Assembly (NCBI GenBank): GCA_040753915.1
Contig: JBFMDN010000102.1
Location: 1-13,478 of the forward strand
DNA length: 13,478 bases
Reading direction: 5' to 3'
Source: JBFMDN01 sp040753915
Lineage (GTDB): Bacteria; Desulfobacterota; Desulfomonilia; Desulfomonilales; Desulfomonilaceae
The translations under genes were made by a program, and so were the position numbers. Shown in pieces: positions 1 through 6,724 of the stretch (position 1 is the first letter of the stretch; each line of letters starts with the position of its first letter). The notes below the pieces were generated by a model that worked only from the letters and a program-made list of their open reading frames with translations, had not been told where the DNA came from and made no database searches.

Positions 1-22
1 TTGGTGGTTGTGACGCGCTGAA

Positions 23-71
23 CCACAGGTTGAAACCTGTGGCTACTGCAGGTGCGCTCCTTCAGAGCGCA
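23..71. repeat. Double-hairpin palindromic element (REP-like)
   Basis: Two perfect inverted repeats stand side by side. CCACAGGT at 23-30 pairs with ACCTGTGG at 35-42 around a TGAA loop, and TGCGCTC at 53-59 pairs with GAGCGCA at 65-71 around CTTCA. Neither strand has a T-run after the stems, so this is not an obvious intrinsic terminator, although it lies about 160 bases beyond the stop codon of the last gene of the ATPase operon. The compact two-stem design is typical of dispersed extragenic palindromes. Copy number elsewhere cannot be seen from this window. Confidence 0.55.
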
Positions 72-228
72 AATTCCCGACTGGGTCGTGGCAGAATACG
101 TGACCGTAATTTTGAAATCCTCTACTTAGTCCTCCCGTGGAATGTGGAAGCGGACGAGGCATCGGCTGCCGGCCTTTCTCGCGTGCGAGTGCTGCACGCC
201 CTGCGGTTCCCGTGCCTCGCAAACGCTG

Positions 229-1218
229 TCATGAGCCATCAGCCATAAGCTCGCCTACGAGCCGGTTCAGCATAGCTGCCCCCTTCACCTCGGTTTCAAA
301 AAGCGGCAGCACTGCCCTGACTCTATCCCCGAAAATCTTCCAGATCATCTCCATGTGCTCTTCCTGCATGAGCACTCGGTTTCTGACAAACTCTGCAGCG
401 TCAGAGCTCACCTGACTTTTCGGGATCATTCCATTGACCACGACTCCGCCCACAGGAACGCCGAATTCATGGAACCAGTTGATGAACCGCGTGATCACCG
501 CGATGGGGAGACTCTCGGGCAAGGTGACGAAAAAGAACGCTGTCAGGGCTTCGTCGGTCAAGAGATCCTTTGCGTGGCTCATGCGATCCCTGAAGCTCAG
601 AAGGTAGTCCAGGAGAGGATCCTGCTCTTGCTTCTTGGAAAACGAGAGCATCTCTCGCAACGATTTGGCCTCTTCTCGGCTCTTGAGCATCTTTTCCACC
701 CACAGGCTGTACACCTTCGACATACCGAGGAGCCGTCGTGCGTTCGCGGTGGGAGCTGTGTCAAAGACGTAAAAGTCGTATTCGTCCTTGAACATGAGGT
801 CCATCATGTTCTCGAACATGGCGGATTCTTCGAACGCAGGGTTCATGGTGGCCGATTCGATGAAATCCTCTGCCCGAGTGGTGATGTCTGCAAACTTCAG
901 GAACCAGTTGATCTTTTCCCGTATTTCCTGCTTGGAACGCTCGATGGTCTCGCGCGTGTCGATCTCGAAGGCGTAACAGTTGGCTTCGTCGCAGACCACA
1001 ACCGGCCTGCCGAAGACGTCTTGCTCAAAGAGGTTGGACAGACTATGAACCGGATTGGTGGAGGCCAGCAAGGTCTTTCGTCCCTGCTTCGCCGACCACA
1101 AAGCAGCGGCGCCGGCAACGACGGTCTTTCCCACACCTCCCTTTCCGCCGAAGAATATATACTTGAGTCGAGGATTATCCTTCATGTACCGACTCATGCT
1201 GATGGTAATCTTGTTCAC
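229..1218 (-). CDS. ArsA/Get3-like ATPase, paralog 1 (Switch I Asp to Asn)
   Basis: This 329-residue protein is a SIMIBI-class P-loop ATPase of the ArsA/Get3/TRC40 family, which as a dimer couples ATP binding to moving anions or to handing over membrane proteins. The deviant Walker A GGKGGVGKT is at residues 24-32, and the Switch II motif DTAPT at 153-157 is intact. Switch I reads STNPVHSLSN, with Asn55 where the family has the catalytic Asp (STDPAH). The codon is AAT. A late GGVVVNGMIP segment fits the adenine-binding loop. Its only cysteines (76 and 81) do not form a CxxC or an arsenite triad, and there is no duplicated half as in plasmid ArsA. The start is GTG, preceded by AGGGGG six bases upstream. 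It follows paralog 2 after 21 bases, so the two are surely co-transcribed. The family assignment is firm; the client is unknown. Confidence 0.9.
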   Translation of the reverse strand: MNKITISMSRYMKDNPRLKYIFFGGKGGVGKTVVAGAAALWSAKQGRKTLLASTNPVHSLSNLFEQDVFGRPVVVCDEANCYAFEIDTRETIERSKQEIREKINWFLKFADITTRAEDFIESATMNPAFEESAMFENMMDLMFKDEYDFYVFDTAPTANARRLLGMSKVYSLWVEKMLKSREEAKSLREMLSFSKKQEQDPLLDYLLSFRDRMSHAKDLLTDEALTAFFFVTLPESLPIAVITRFINWFHEFGVPVGGVVVNGMIPKSQVSSDAAEFVRNRVLMQEEHMEMIWKIFGDRVRAVLPLFETEVKGAAMLNRLVGELMADGS

Positions 1219-1239
1219 GGTAAACCCCCTGATCTCCGC

Positions 1240-2220
1240 CTATGAGAAATCTCCGAACATTTTTCTCGCGAGCTTGTCGATCATGTCCAACCCGGTGATA
1301 TCCCGTTCCATCTCCGGCACGAACGCCAAGATCTCTCCTTTGAACTCGTCCTCTATGACCTTGAGGTAATGTTCCTGCATAGCGAAACGGTTCTTAAGAT
1401 ATTCGGGGATGTTTTGGTCCTTTAGTTCTTCGGGGAGAATCCGATTCATGATGTAACCGCTAAGAGGGACATCGAATTTTGCGAAGAGCTTCGCAGCCTT
1501 CTGGGTGTCCTTGATGACCATCTCTTCTGCGGTCAGCACGAAGAAGAACGCCGTCTTTTCCTTGTCGGTAAGTATGCTCGACGACTTGTTGATCCTGTCT
1601 TTTATGAACAGAAGCTCATTGAGAACCGCGTCTTCGTCCAGCTCTTTTTCGCGTTTGATCACCGCTGCGGCCTGGTCGAATTCTCGCATCTGTTGTCTAA
1701 GGTTGGTGATCTTATCGATCCAGGCATCGTACACAGAGGCCATGCTGAGGTAGTACAAGGCGTGTCCTAGTGGCACAAGATCGTATACGTAGTAATCGTA
1801 CCCCCCTTTGACCACGATATCCACGACCTCGTCAAAAATGGCGCTCTCTTCCATTGCCGGCTCGGCGGCAGCGGCCTGGATGTAACTCTCGATTTCGTCC
1901 GGGATCTTTTCCATTCCGTACATATCGAGGATCTTTTGTCGGATTTCTTGCTGATATTCTTTGACTCTGCGATCTGCGTCGATCTCCTGTGCGTACAAGT
2001 TGGGTATGATCTGTGTCGGGCCTTTTCCAAAAATGTCTTTCTGGAAAATGTCCGTCAAGGATGCCTGAGGATCGACGGAAAAGACCAAGACCTTCTTGCC
2101 GGTCTTGGCAAGATAGTAGGAAGTGGCAGCCGAGAACGTGGTCTTGCCGAGGCCACCCTTGCCACCAAACATGATGTATCTCCGATTGGGATACTGTTCA
2201 AATATCTTGGCTAACGACAT
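1240..2220 (-). CDS. ArsA/Get3-like ATPase, paralog 2 (degenerate Switch II)
   Basis: This 326-residue ArsA/Get3-family ATPase is a paralog of the next gene downstream. The P-loop GGKGGLGKT at residues 19-27 keeps the signature lysine and Switch I (SVDPQASLTD) keeps Asp50. Switch II, normally DTAPTGH, reads DLVPLGH at 147-153, so both threonines that contact the nucleotide and magnesium region are gone. Paralog 1 shows the reverse pattern, which suggests that the two act as a heterodimer with unequal sites (inference). The protein has no cysteine, so neither arsenite binding nor a Get3-type zinc CxxC is possible. GGYIMNRILP-like sequence near residue 255 matches the family's adenine loop. An ATG start has AAAGGG nine bases upstream. 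It lies 123 bases after the upstream small gene, across a hairpin. Homodimer activity with one altered switch is the alternative. Confidence 0.9.
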   Translation of the reverse strand: MSLAKIFEQYPNRRYIMFGGKGGLGKTTFSAATSYYLAKTGKKVLVFSVDPQASLTDIFQKDIFGKGPTQIIPNLYAQEIDADRRVKEYQQEIRQKILDMYGMEKIPDEIESYIQAAAAEPAMEESAIFDEVVDIVVKGGYDYYVYDLVPLGHALYYLSMASVYDAWIDKITNLRQQMREFDQAAAVIKREKELDEDAVLNELLFIKDRINKSSSILTDKEKTAFFFVLTAEEMVIKDTQKAAKLFAKFDVPLSGYIMNRILPEELKDQNIPEYLKNRFAMQEHYLKVIEDEFKGEILAFVPEMERDITGLDMIDKLARKMFGDFS

Positions 2221-2293
2221 GAGGATCAGCCCTTTCCCAAGTTAAGGCTTTGGATGAGAATGCATCGACTCCTGACTCAGAGCGTTGTCTGGA

Positions 2294-2338
2294 GGAGTCC
2301 GGCAAAACACCGACAGCAGAAGCGGCAACCGAGACTCC
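2294..2338 (-). other. Intercistronic stem-loop before ATPase paralog 2
   Basis: GGAGTCCGG at 2294-2302 pairs with CCG-A-GACTCC at 2329-2338, giving nine base pairs with one bulged base and a 26-base loop. It fills the 123-base gap between the second small gene and the first ATPase gene. No T-run follows on the minus strand, so it is more likely an RNA-processing or stability element that sets the ratio of small protein to ATPase than a terminator. That role is inferred. Confidence 0.45.
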
Positions 2339-2343
2339 TTTCG

Positions 2344-2616
2344 TCAAGCCAATGCGTCCGTCAAATCTTTCTCTCTGAGCATCCTGCGCTTCCACGTGGC
2401 AATCTGAGGAACCGCATACGGGAGGAGACGCAACGAATAGTAAGGAGGAAGAATCGGCACGCCAAGCATGTCTCCCATGGTGATCAAAATGAAAAGGTGC
2501 TCCATGCTTGCCCTGGATTTCAGGGCATATCGTGCCGAATCATGAGCAGCGATTCCATAGACGAATTCCTTAACAGATTGGAACAAGCCTACTTTTTTTC
2601 TTTCTTCTTCCGACAT
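2344..2616 (-). CDS. Small protein of unknown function, twin B (90 aa)
   Basis: I do not recognise this family. The 90-residue protein is a clear paralog of the preceding gene: both share the core GDMLGVPI[VL]P, the YY.LRLLP segment, a W-K-R stretch and the end REKDLTD. The middle (about residues 38-70) is hydrophobic but broken by prolines and charges, so it looks more like a membrane-associating or buried helical region than a clean transmembrane span; the ends are charged. I chose the ATG at 2616 because AAGGGAG sits seven bases upstream (2624-2630) and because the two twins then align from their first residue. An in-frame extension to 2679 has no such site and no similarity to the twin. 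It precedes two ArsA/Get3-like ATPases, so a partner, adaptor or client role is plausible (inference). Confidence 0.8.
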   Translation of the reverse strand: MSEEERKKVGLFQSVKEFVYGIAAHDSARYALKSRASMEHLFILITMGDMLGVPILPPYYSLRLLPYAVPQIATWKRRMLREKDLTDALA

Positions 2617-2736
2617 CGATTCACTCCCTTTACCATCTTTCGGGAAGAATCGTGGCTGCAGAGCATTACCGGCGCGCATGATGCCCTCTGCATTGCAGGA
2701 GGCGATTCGACCGAGCTTTGAGCCACGAACACTTCC

Positions 2737-3012
2737 CTATCCGAAATCAGCTTTGTCCGTTAAGTCCTTCTCTCGAAAAAGAAAACGCTTCCACCCTGGT
2801 AGTCGCGGGAGCGCAAACGGGAGCAGTCTCAACGCGTAGTACTGTGGAACGATCGGGACTCCCAACATGTCGCCCATAGTGACGAGCATGAAGAGATGCT
2901 CCAGGCTGGCTTTCTTCTTCAGCGCGATAAGCGCGCCATCATGAAGCATCATACCGTACAAGAATTCCCGCACCTTCACCAAGAGCCCGTCGTTTTCGTC
3001 GCTCCGGCTCAC
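2737..3012 (-). CDS. Small protein of unknown function, twin A (91 aa)
   Basis: No known family is recognised. It is the first gene of the presumed small-small-ATPase-ATPase unit and a tandem paralog of the next gene, sharing an EF.YG...HD.A..ALK N-terminal half, then A[SM]EHLF, GDMLGVPI.P.YY, LRLLP and REKDLTD. I place the start at the GTG at 3012: GGAG lies six bases upstream (3019-3022) and the resulting 91-residue protein begins MSRSDEN, matching MSEEERK of the twin. The open frame continues up to a GTG at 3081, but that stretch contains a strong perfect hairpin (3067-3093) and no similarity to the twin. The conserved aromatic and proline-rich core probably forms the functional surface. 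A link to the ATPases rests on gene order only. Confidence 0.78.
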   Translation of the reverse strand: MSRSDENDGLLVKVREFLYGMMLHDGALIALKKKASLEHLFMLVTMGDMLGVPIVPQYYALRLLPFALPRLPGWKRFLFREKDLTDKADFG

Positions 3013-3066
3013 TCCATACTCCACCCGCGGGAAATACGCCGTTGGGCCGATTACCCGATCGTTGGT

Positions 3067-3093
3067 CCCGGGTAAATGCACGACCTACCCGGG
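3067..3093 (-). other. Strong GC-rich hairpin between cstA and twin A
   Basis: CCCGGGTA at 3067-3074 and TACCCGGG at 3086-3093 form a perfect eight-base-pair stem with an 11-base loop. No T-run follows on the minus strand. It sits in the 128-base gap after cstA and before the twin small genes, so it may protect the cstA message, act as a partial transcription stop, or be a DNA operator. It overlaps the alternative upstream GTG of twin A, which argues against that start. Confidence 0.5.
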
Positions 3094-3106
3094 GATATGC
3101 TGTCAG

Positions 3107-3128
3107 CAGAGCCAATGCGTCGGCTCTG
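3107..3128 (-). other. Hairpin just after the cstA stop codon
   Basis: CAGAGCC at 3107-3113 pairs perfectly with GGCTCTG at 3122-3128 around an eight-base loop, starting about 13 bases beyond the cstA stop. There is no U-tract on the minus-strand transcript (CTGACAGCAT follows), so this is a 3'-end stabiliser or a weak factor-dependent stop rather than a canonical terminator. Confidence 0.4.
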
Positions 3129-3140
3129 GTACGCTTGCTC

Positions 3141-4829
3141 TTAAGCTTTTGAAGGGATCGCCTCCGCTCGCACGGTCCGGTAGCGGCGGAATGCTTTGTA
3201 CCCTTCCCACGCGAGAACCAATGCGGCCGCGACCAGGAACAGGGCCACGAGCCCCATAAGCGTGTTCCCGATGAGTGCTTCTCCCTTCACTGCGCCGCCC
3301 AGGACTTTCACAAACAGTAGGTTGTACGACGTGTAAAGCAGCGCTGCAATCGTGGTCACAAACATGAATATCATCGGATAGAAAGCCCATGCCGACGGCC
3401 TGCCTTCCGAGACCAGCCACGCTGATATGAGCAGAAGCGCCAACGAGGCCATCAACTGGTTCGCGCCACCGAACAGGACCCACAGATACTGCCACCAGCC
3501 GGTCATGACCAAAATCATGCCCAGGATGCTCGCCAAAATGGTCCCAACGTGCGCGTTCTTGAACACAGGGTGCACGTCGCTAAGCAACTCGGATGTCGCG
3601 ACCCTCATGAAACGGATCACCAACTGCATGATCGTGATGGCGAGAAAAATCATCATGACGCTGCCATATGACTTGGCTACTTCGAGGGGTAGGCCCACTG
3701 CGTTGAGAAACGTGCCGACCCCCGTGGCAAAAACGCGGGCAGGGCCCAGCTTGATAGCTTCCATGTAATCGGCAGCGGAGGTGAAGATCGTCCCTGCGAT
3801 GATGAGGGCAAAAATGGCCAACATCATCTCTACGAACATCACGCCAGCGCCCACGGGTCTGGCGTCGAGCTCGTTCTCGAGCTGGCGGGCGGTCCCCGAG
3901 CTGGACACAATACTGTGCCACCCGGAAATGGCCCCGCAGGCAATGGTCACGAACATGATGGGCCACAAAGGACCGATCGGAATGCTAAAGGTCGTGAAAG
4001 CCGGCAGCGTGAAATTGGGGTGCAGCACGAATATACCGATGATTCCGAAAAAAAGGCCCAGGAAAACAACATAGGCTGCCACGTAGTTGATTGGGAGAGC
4101 AAATCGCCAAATTGGGAGCACTGACGCGAAATAGCAGAAGACAAAAGCACAAATCGCCCAGATCCACCTGCTATTTGCGAGACTATCTCCCAAGACCGCG
4201 TTTGACGGCACTCTGGTCCCCAGAAATATGCCGAACAAAGCAATCGCTACACACACCACGGTGGTAAGAATAATGTCCCGCTTCCAGCGATAGATCATCT
4301 GACCAGCCAAAATGCCGGCAACGGTCAGCAAGAGCCAGGCCATAGGAGAGGCCTTCAAACCAATGGCGGTGCTCACCACCACCGCACCGAATGCCCCGGC
4401 TATAAGGAGCAGGTAAAAATAGATAAATGAAAGGAGAATGATCCGGGCTCGAGGCGAAATCAGCCTGTGGCTCAGACCTCCAAACGAGGCCCCCTCGTTC
4501 CTGATGGCAATCATCGCGCTCGCGTAATCGTGCACCCAGCCGATGAAAAACGTGCCCAGAAGTATCCAGAGGACGGCCGGCAGCCATCCCCATTGGATAG
4601 CGATGATCGGCCCGATGATCGGCCCTGCCCCAGCTATGGACTTGAACTGATAGCCGTACAAAATGTTCCTGCTGGTCGGCATGAACTCCACGCCGTCCAT
4701 GTACATCTTGGCAGGGGTAGTTCTTTTGGGATCGGCCTTGATGATGTTGGCGTCGACATACCCGGCATAGACCCGATAGCCGAGGTAAGCCACGATAAAC
4801 CCTACGATCAGGACAACGATTGCGTTCAT
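3141..4829 (-). CDS. cstA: CstA-family carbon starvation protein, peptide/pyruvate carrier
   Basis: This 562-residue polytopic inner-membrane protein belongs to the CstA family, whose characterised members import pyruvate or peptides when carbon is scarce. The family hallmark GYQFKSIAGAGPIIGP is at about residues 59-74, after one N-terminal membrane helix, and WVHDYASAMIA plus GWHSIVSSSGTARQ further on are also typical. More than twelve hydrophobic segments are visible. It is shorter than the roughly 700-residue enterobacterial CstA and corresponds to the compact form common in anaerobes and Gram-positives. The ATG is preceded by AAGGGG seven bases upstream. It lies alone between the liv operon and the ArsA-like unit; a GG-N10-GC promoter candidate upstream suggests sigma-54 control. 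The substrate cannot be told from sequence; the family assignment is secure. Confidence 0.93.
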   Translation of the reverse strand: MNAIVVLIVGFIVAYLGYRVYAGYVDANIIKADPKRTTPAKMYMDGVEFMPTSRNILYGYQFKSIAGAGPIIGPIIAIQWGWLPAVLWILLGTFFIGWVHDYASAMIAIRNEGASFGGLSHRLISPRARIILLSFIYFYLLLIAGAFGAVVVSTAIGLKASPMAWLLLTVAGILAGQMIYRWKRDIILTTVVCVAIALFGIFLGTRVPSNAVLGDSLANSRWIWAICAFVFCYFASVLPIWRFALPINYVAAYVVFLGLFFGIIGIFVLHPNFTLPAFTTFSIPIGPLWPIMFVTIACGAISGWHSIVSSSGTARQLENELDARPVGAGVMFVEMMLAIFALIIAGTIFTSAADYMEAIKLGPARVFATGVGTFLNAVGLPLEVAKSYGSVMMIFLAITIMQLVIRFMRVATSELLSDVHPVFKNAHVGTILASILGMILVMTGWWQYLWVLFGGANQLMASLALLLISAWLVSEGRPSAWAFYPMIFMFVTTIAALLYTSYNLLFVKVLGGAVKGEALIGNTLMGLVALFLVAAALVLAWEGYKAFRRYRTVRAEAIPSKA

Positions 4830-4907
4830 TGTGCGGCCCCTTTCTTATGACTCTCGGTATCCTCACGGTTCCGAATGATTGCCAACCGCGGAAACGATTC
4901 AACCTCT

Positions 4908-4923
4908 TGCAAGGGAAGCACCA
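4908..4923 (-). promoter_or_regulatory. Candidate sigma-54 (-24/-12) promoter of cstA
   Basis: On the minus strand TGGTGCTTCCCTTGCA matches the sigma-54 consensus TGGCAC-N5-TTGCA: GG and GC are separated by exactly ten bases and the -12 box TTGCA is perfect; the -24 box matches at TGG and C. Transcription would start near 4897, giving a leader of about 70 bases before the cstA ATG at 4829. An imperfect inverted repeat (4944-4954 against 5014-5024, 10 of 11 matching) upstream could be an activator site. Only this pattern match supports the call. Confidence 0.42.
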
Positions 4924-5166
4924 GAACAACACTTGAGTCCTCAGGTCCGATCTGGCATGTGTCCTTCAGCGGTGCCATCGCTTTTGGTCACATTGCTTGC
5001 TGTCCCCCCGACACAGATCGGTCCGCTCGCATGACGGGCTCAGAACTAGTTATCTCTAGCATTAAGCTCACTGTTATGCCGAGTCAAGCATTATCTTCCC
5101 GGCGGCGCATCGATAGCGCCACCATTGACTCTGCGCTGGATTCATGAAACTCGTTAGCACGCCACG

Positions 5167-5182
5167 GGCGGCGCCTGCCGCC
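5167..5182 (-). terminator. Possible weak terminator after livF
   Basis: GGCGGC at 5167-5172 pairs with GCCGCC at 5177-5182 around a GCCT loop, six bases beyond the livF stop. An outer CACGGG/CCCGTG pairing (5163-5168 and 5191-5196) competes with it. The downstream minus-strand sequence lacks a run of T, so efficient intrinsic termination is doubtful. The rest of the 4830-5187 gap holds the cstA leader and promoter candidate and no gene. Confidence 0.35.
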
Positions 5183-5187
5183 TCGTC

Positions 5188-5928
5188 TCACCCGTGTCCT
5201 GCTACGCCGCCAAGGAAGGCTTTCTGCACCTCGGGGTTCCTGATCAGGGAGGTGGACAAGCCCTCCATGATGATTCTGCCGGTTTCAAGTATGTATCCTC
5301 GTTCCGCGATCTGAAGAGCGGCCCTCGCGTTCTGCTCCACCATCAGGACCGAGATACGGCTCTCCTTGCGCAGCTTGGTGACCGTCTCAAAGATGAATCG
5401 TACGACCAGCGGTGCAAGGCCCAGGGAAGGTTCGTCCAATAGCAAGAGCTTGGGGCGGGACATGAGTGCCCTCCCCAGTGCGAGCATTTGCTGCTCTCCA
5501 CCGGAAAGAGTTCCCGAAAGCTGGCTCTTCCGGTCCCTGAGGCGGGGGAACATCTCCAGGACACGCTCGATGTCCTCCGCGGTTTCCTGCCTGGCGGCAG
5601 AAGAGGAGCGGCAGTACGCTCCGAGCCTCAGGTTGTCCAGCACCGACATGTTGGCAAAAATCTGCCGGCCCTCCGGGACTTGAGCGATGCCGAGACGCAC
5701 GATCTTGTACGCAGGGGTTCGGCTGATGTCTTGCCTCCCGAAGGTAATAGAACCAGAAGCAGGCGTCACAAGGCCACATACGGTATTGATGAGCGTCGAT
5801 TTGCCGGCCCCGTTTGCCCCGAGAAGCGTGACGCAGGTCCCCTCCTCGATATGGAGTGACAGTTCTTTGAGAACGTGCACTTTGTCATAGAATACGTTGA
5901 GATCAGCTACTTCCAGCATCCGCCACAT
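5188..5928 (-). CDS. livF: Branched-chain amino-acid ABC transporter ATPase LivF
   Basis: This 246-residue ABC ATPase of the LivF type is one of the two nucleotide-binding subunits that drive HAAT-family amino-acid import at the inner membrane. Walker A GANGAGKST is at about residues 37-45, the signature LSGGEQQM near 140, and Walker B LLLLDEPSLGLAP follows directly; the PEGRQIFANMSV stretch is characteristic of LivF. The length equals the family norm (about 235-245). The frame opens with ATG at 5928; an ATG three codons in (5919, MLEVADLNVFY) resembles the usual LivF start and may be the real one. The gene overlaps the end of livG, as expected for translational coupling, and is the last gene of the operon. 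The family assignment is certain; substrate specificity is set by the binding protein, not by this subunit. Confidence 0.95.
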   Translation of the reverse strand: MWRMLEVADLNVFYDKVHVLKELSLHIEEGTCVTLLGANGAGKSTLINTVCGLVTPASGSITFGRQDISRTPAYKIVRLGIAQVPEGRQIFANMSVLDNLRLGAYCRSSSAARQETAEDIERVLEMFPRLRDRKSQLSGTLSGGEQQMLALGRALMSRPKLLLLDEPSLGLAPLVVRFIFETVTKLRKESRISVLMVEQNARAALQIAERGYILETGRIIMEGLSTSLIRNPEVQKAFLGGVAGHG

Positions 5929-6724
5929 CCCGCGTCGTGGCCTGCGCCCCGGCGTCGTCCTCTGTTGATTTTCCCAAATAGGCCTCGATTACCTCTTCAT
6001 TTTCTTGGATCGCTTTCGGCGTGCCTTCGGCAATCTTGCGTCCGTAATTGAGCACCAAAATGTACTGGGATACCTCCATCACGAGACTCATGTCGTGCTC
6101 GATAAGGACCACCGTTATGCCCTTATCCCTTATGCGGCAGATGAGCTCCGCGAGCCCTGCCGTTTCCTGTGGATTGAGGCCGCCGGCCGGTTCATCCAGA
6201 AGAAGCAACTGGGGTTCCAAAGCCAGGGCTCTGGCGATTTCCAGGTGCCTCTGATAACCGAACGGTAAGGAGAGGGCATCTACATGGGCCTTATCTGCCA
6301 GGCCCACGAAATCCAGGTACTCCGTGGCTCGAATGCGAGTGATCTGCTCGTCTCTTCGGCTTGACGGTAGTTTCAGAGCACAGGCAACGAAGCCGGACGA
6401 GGTCTTGATGTGACGAGCCACCATCACGTTCTCAAGTGCGGTCATGTGGCGGAAGAGCCTGAGGTTCTGATATGTCCGCGCAATGCCGCGCTCAGCCACC
6501 TTGTGCGGGGGCAACCCCGTGATGGTTTGCCCCTGGAAAAGAACCTCGCCCCGAGTTGGGGCAAACGCCCCGGAGATCACATTTATCAGTGTTGTCTTGC
6601 CTGCACCGTTGGGACCGATGATCGAGGTAACGGTGTTGTTTGCCACCTCACCGGTGACGTTGCTAAGAGCCATCACCCCGCCGAACCTCATAAAGATCCC
6701 TTGCACTGAGAGTATGTCGTTCAC
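5903..6724 (-). CDS. livG: Branched-chain amino-acid ABC transporter ATPase LivG
   Basis: This 273-residue ABC ATPase of the LivG type partners LivF under the LivH/LivM permease pair. Walker A GPNGAGKTT is at residues 37-45. The signature region reads LPFGYQRHLEIARAL rather than a strict LSGGQ, which is usual for LivG, and Walker B LLLLDEPAGGLNPQET comes next, followed by the switch His in VVLIEHDM. A C-terminal LNYGRKIAEGTP segment is also typical. The start is GTG at 6724, overlapping the livM stop in a GTGA arrangement that implies coupled translation. The last 20 or so residues are alanine- and aspartate-rich and are encoded across the livF start. Assignment is certain at family level; the transported solute remains open. 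Confidence 0.95.
   Translation of the reverse strand: MNDILSVQGIFMRFGGVMALSNVTGEVANNTVTSIIGPNGAGKTTLINVISGAFAPTRGEVLFQGQTITGLPPHKVAERGIARTYQNLRLFRHMTALENVMVARHIKTSSGFVACALKLPSSRRDEQITRIRATEYLDFVGLADKAHVDALSLPFGYQRHLEIARALALEPQLLLLDEPAGGLNPQETAGLAELICRIRDKGITVVLIEHDMSLVMEVSQYILVLNYGRKIAEGTPKAIQENEEVIEAYLGKSTEDDAGAQATTRDVADAGSS

Noticed and set aside
155..219. Long-range stem CGAGGCA/TGCCTCG downstream of the last ATPase gene as a structured RNA
   Set aside because: Seven pairs closing a 51-base loop is weak, and no consistent inner fold was found.
355..1245. Long plus-strand open frame opposite ATPase paralog 1
   Set aside because: It is the mirror of a well-supported gene; its translation is His- and Val-rich and matches no family.
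229..2220. Arsenic-resistance operon
   Set aside because: The ATPases are ArsA-family, but no arsR, arsB, acr3, arsC or arsD-like gene is present and the metal-binding cysteines are absent.
2737..3081. Upstream GTG start (3081) for twin A
   Set aside because: The extension lies in a strong hairpin, lacks similarity to the twin and has a weaker ribosome site than the GTG at 3012.
4183..4932. Open frames in other phases over the cstA, liv and binding-protein genes (also 3580-3966, 7337-7813, 7892-8626, 9032-9649, 9662-10300)
   Set aside because: All overlap strongly supported genes, have Arg/His/Cys-rich composition and lack ribosome sites.
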